Assembly: GCF_009649685.1 (NCBI RefSeq)
Contig: NZ_WJPK01000001.1
Location: 1 to 64,000, forward strand
Length of the DNA stretch: 64,000 bases
Direction of reading: 5' to 3'
Source: Flavobacteriaceae bacterium EG-1
Lineage (GTDB): Bacteria; Bacteroidota; Bacteroidia; Flavobacteriales; Flavobacteriaceae
The translations under genes were made by a program, and so were the position numbers. The notes beneath the pieces are model-generated. The model made no database searches and was not told the DNA's origin. It worked only from the letters and a program-made list of their open reading frames with translations. Below, one piece after another: positions 63,848 through 64,000 of the stretch (positions are counted from its first letter, which is position 1; the number at the start of each line of letters is the position of its first letter).

Positions 63848-64000
63848 TTGAAGGAAATCGATATACATTCACCATTAAAAAAGTTCTTTGGATTTAATAA
63901 GTTTAAAGGACTGCAAGAAAGCGTAGTACAGAATATTGTTCAAGGAAATAATACTTTTGTTATTATGCCAACTGGCGGAGGAAAGTCACTCTGCTATCAA
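63848..64000 (+). CDS. recQ: ATP-dependent DNA helicase RecQ, N-terminal part (runs off right edge)
   Basis: 51 codons from TTG at 63848 to the last base. The start of RecQ is clear: LKKFFGFNKFKGLQESVV is the helicase motif 0 region (FG.. and Q), and VIMPTGGGKSLCYQ at 38-51 holds the Walker A loop TGGGKS. TTG is chosen since no ATG exists in frame before motif 0. The start overlaps the TGA of a 26-codon upstream frame as TTGA. The C-terminus lies outside the window. Confidence 0.88.
   Translation, partial: MKEIDIHSPLKKFFGFNKFKGLQESVVQNIVQGNNTFVIMPTGGGKSLCYQ

Overview
This window is chromosomal DNA from a low-GC member of the Bacteroidota, most likely a marine Flavobacteriaceae. The evidence is the gene content: DUF5606, DUF2795, DUF2853, DUF4105/Lnb, a roughly 1,120-residue SecA, a lone MeaB, and PilJ-type sensor kinases. 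Further support comes from frequent TTG starts, the lack of Shine-Dalgarno sequences, and TAnnTTTG-like -7 boxes. No rRNA, tRNA, CRISPR array or insertion sequence was seen.

Layout. 1-4764 (-) is the N-terminal part of a giant secreted repeat protein; thirteen 264-bp repeats in exact register run off the left edge. 4.9-7.0 kb carries cca and tsaC (tRNA maturation). 7.3-10.9 kb holds envelope-sugar genes: a GT2, a GT4-GT2 fusion whose C-terminal half is a paralogue of that GT2, and a membrane-anchored methyltransferase. 11.2-13.8 kb has dapD, ruvX, def and DUF5606. 13.8-22 kb is sugar-oriented: GH20 hexosaminidase with an SGNH hydrolase, a glycerol-type aquaporin, and an operon of DUF3500, aldo/keto reductase, Tat-exported sugar isomerase and SMP-30. 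22-32.8 kb is mixed: mazG, a kinase/receiver pair, MATE, PAP2, meaB, ohr, galM, and an ECF sigma factor followed by two uncharacterised genes. 32.8-38.5 kb has two Tat-type Gfo/Idh/MocA oxidoreductases, msrA, an Ig/malectin lipoprotein and a TesA-like esterase. 38.5-42.8 kb has a LolD/YbbA-YbbP type ABC transporter and an aldo/keto reductase.

42.85-47.45 kb is the most unusual part. Three 79-residue secreted proteins share a nearly invariant signal peptide and an invariant cationic C-terminal tail, but differ in the stretch between. Each follows a conserved structured leader of about 165 nt. A PepSY membrane gene and a VOC gene lie between the copies. A fourth, divergent paralogue without a recognisable leader follows, next to a nuclease-like gene that has lost its catalytic lysine and a decayed gene fragment. 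I know of no described system that matches this arrangement.

47.5-64 kb is mostly core: an HWE-type kinase, a Gfo/Idh plus DUF1593 pair, secA, an operon running Lnb - ABC-F - degenerate methyltransferase - small membrane protein - cobalamin adenosyltransferase - DUF2795, then pssA, lptB, tatC, kdsD and the start of recQ. TatC can serve the four Tat-type periplasmic sugar enzymes in the window. MeaB and the adenosyltransferase both point to an AdoCbl-dependent methylmalonyl-CoA mutase outside the window.
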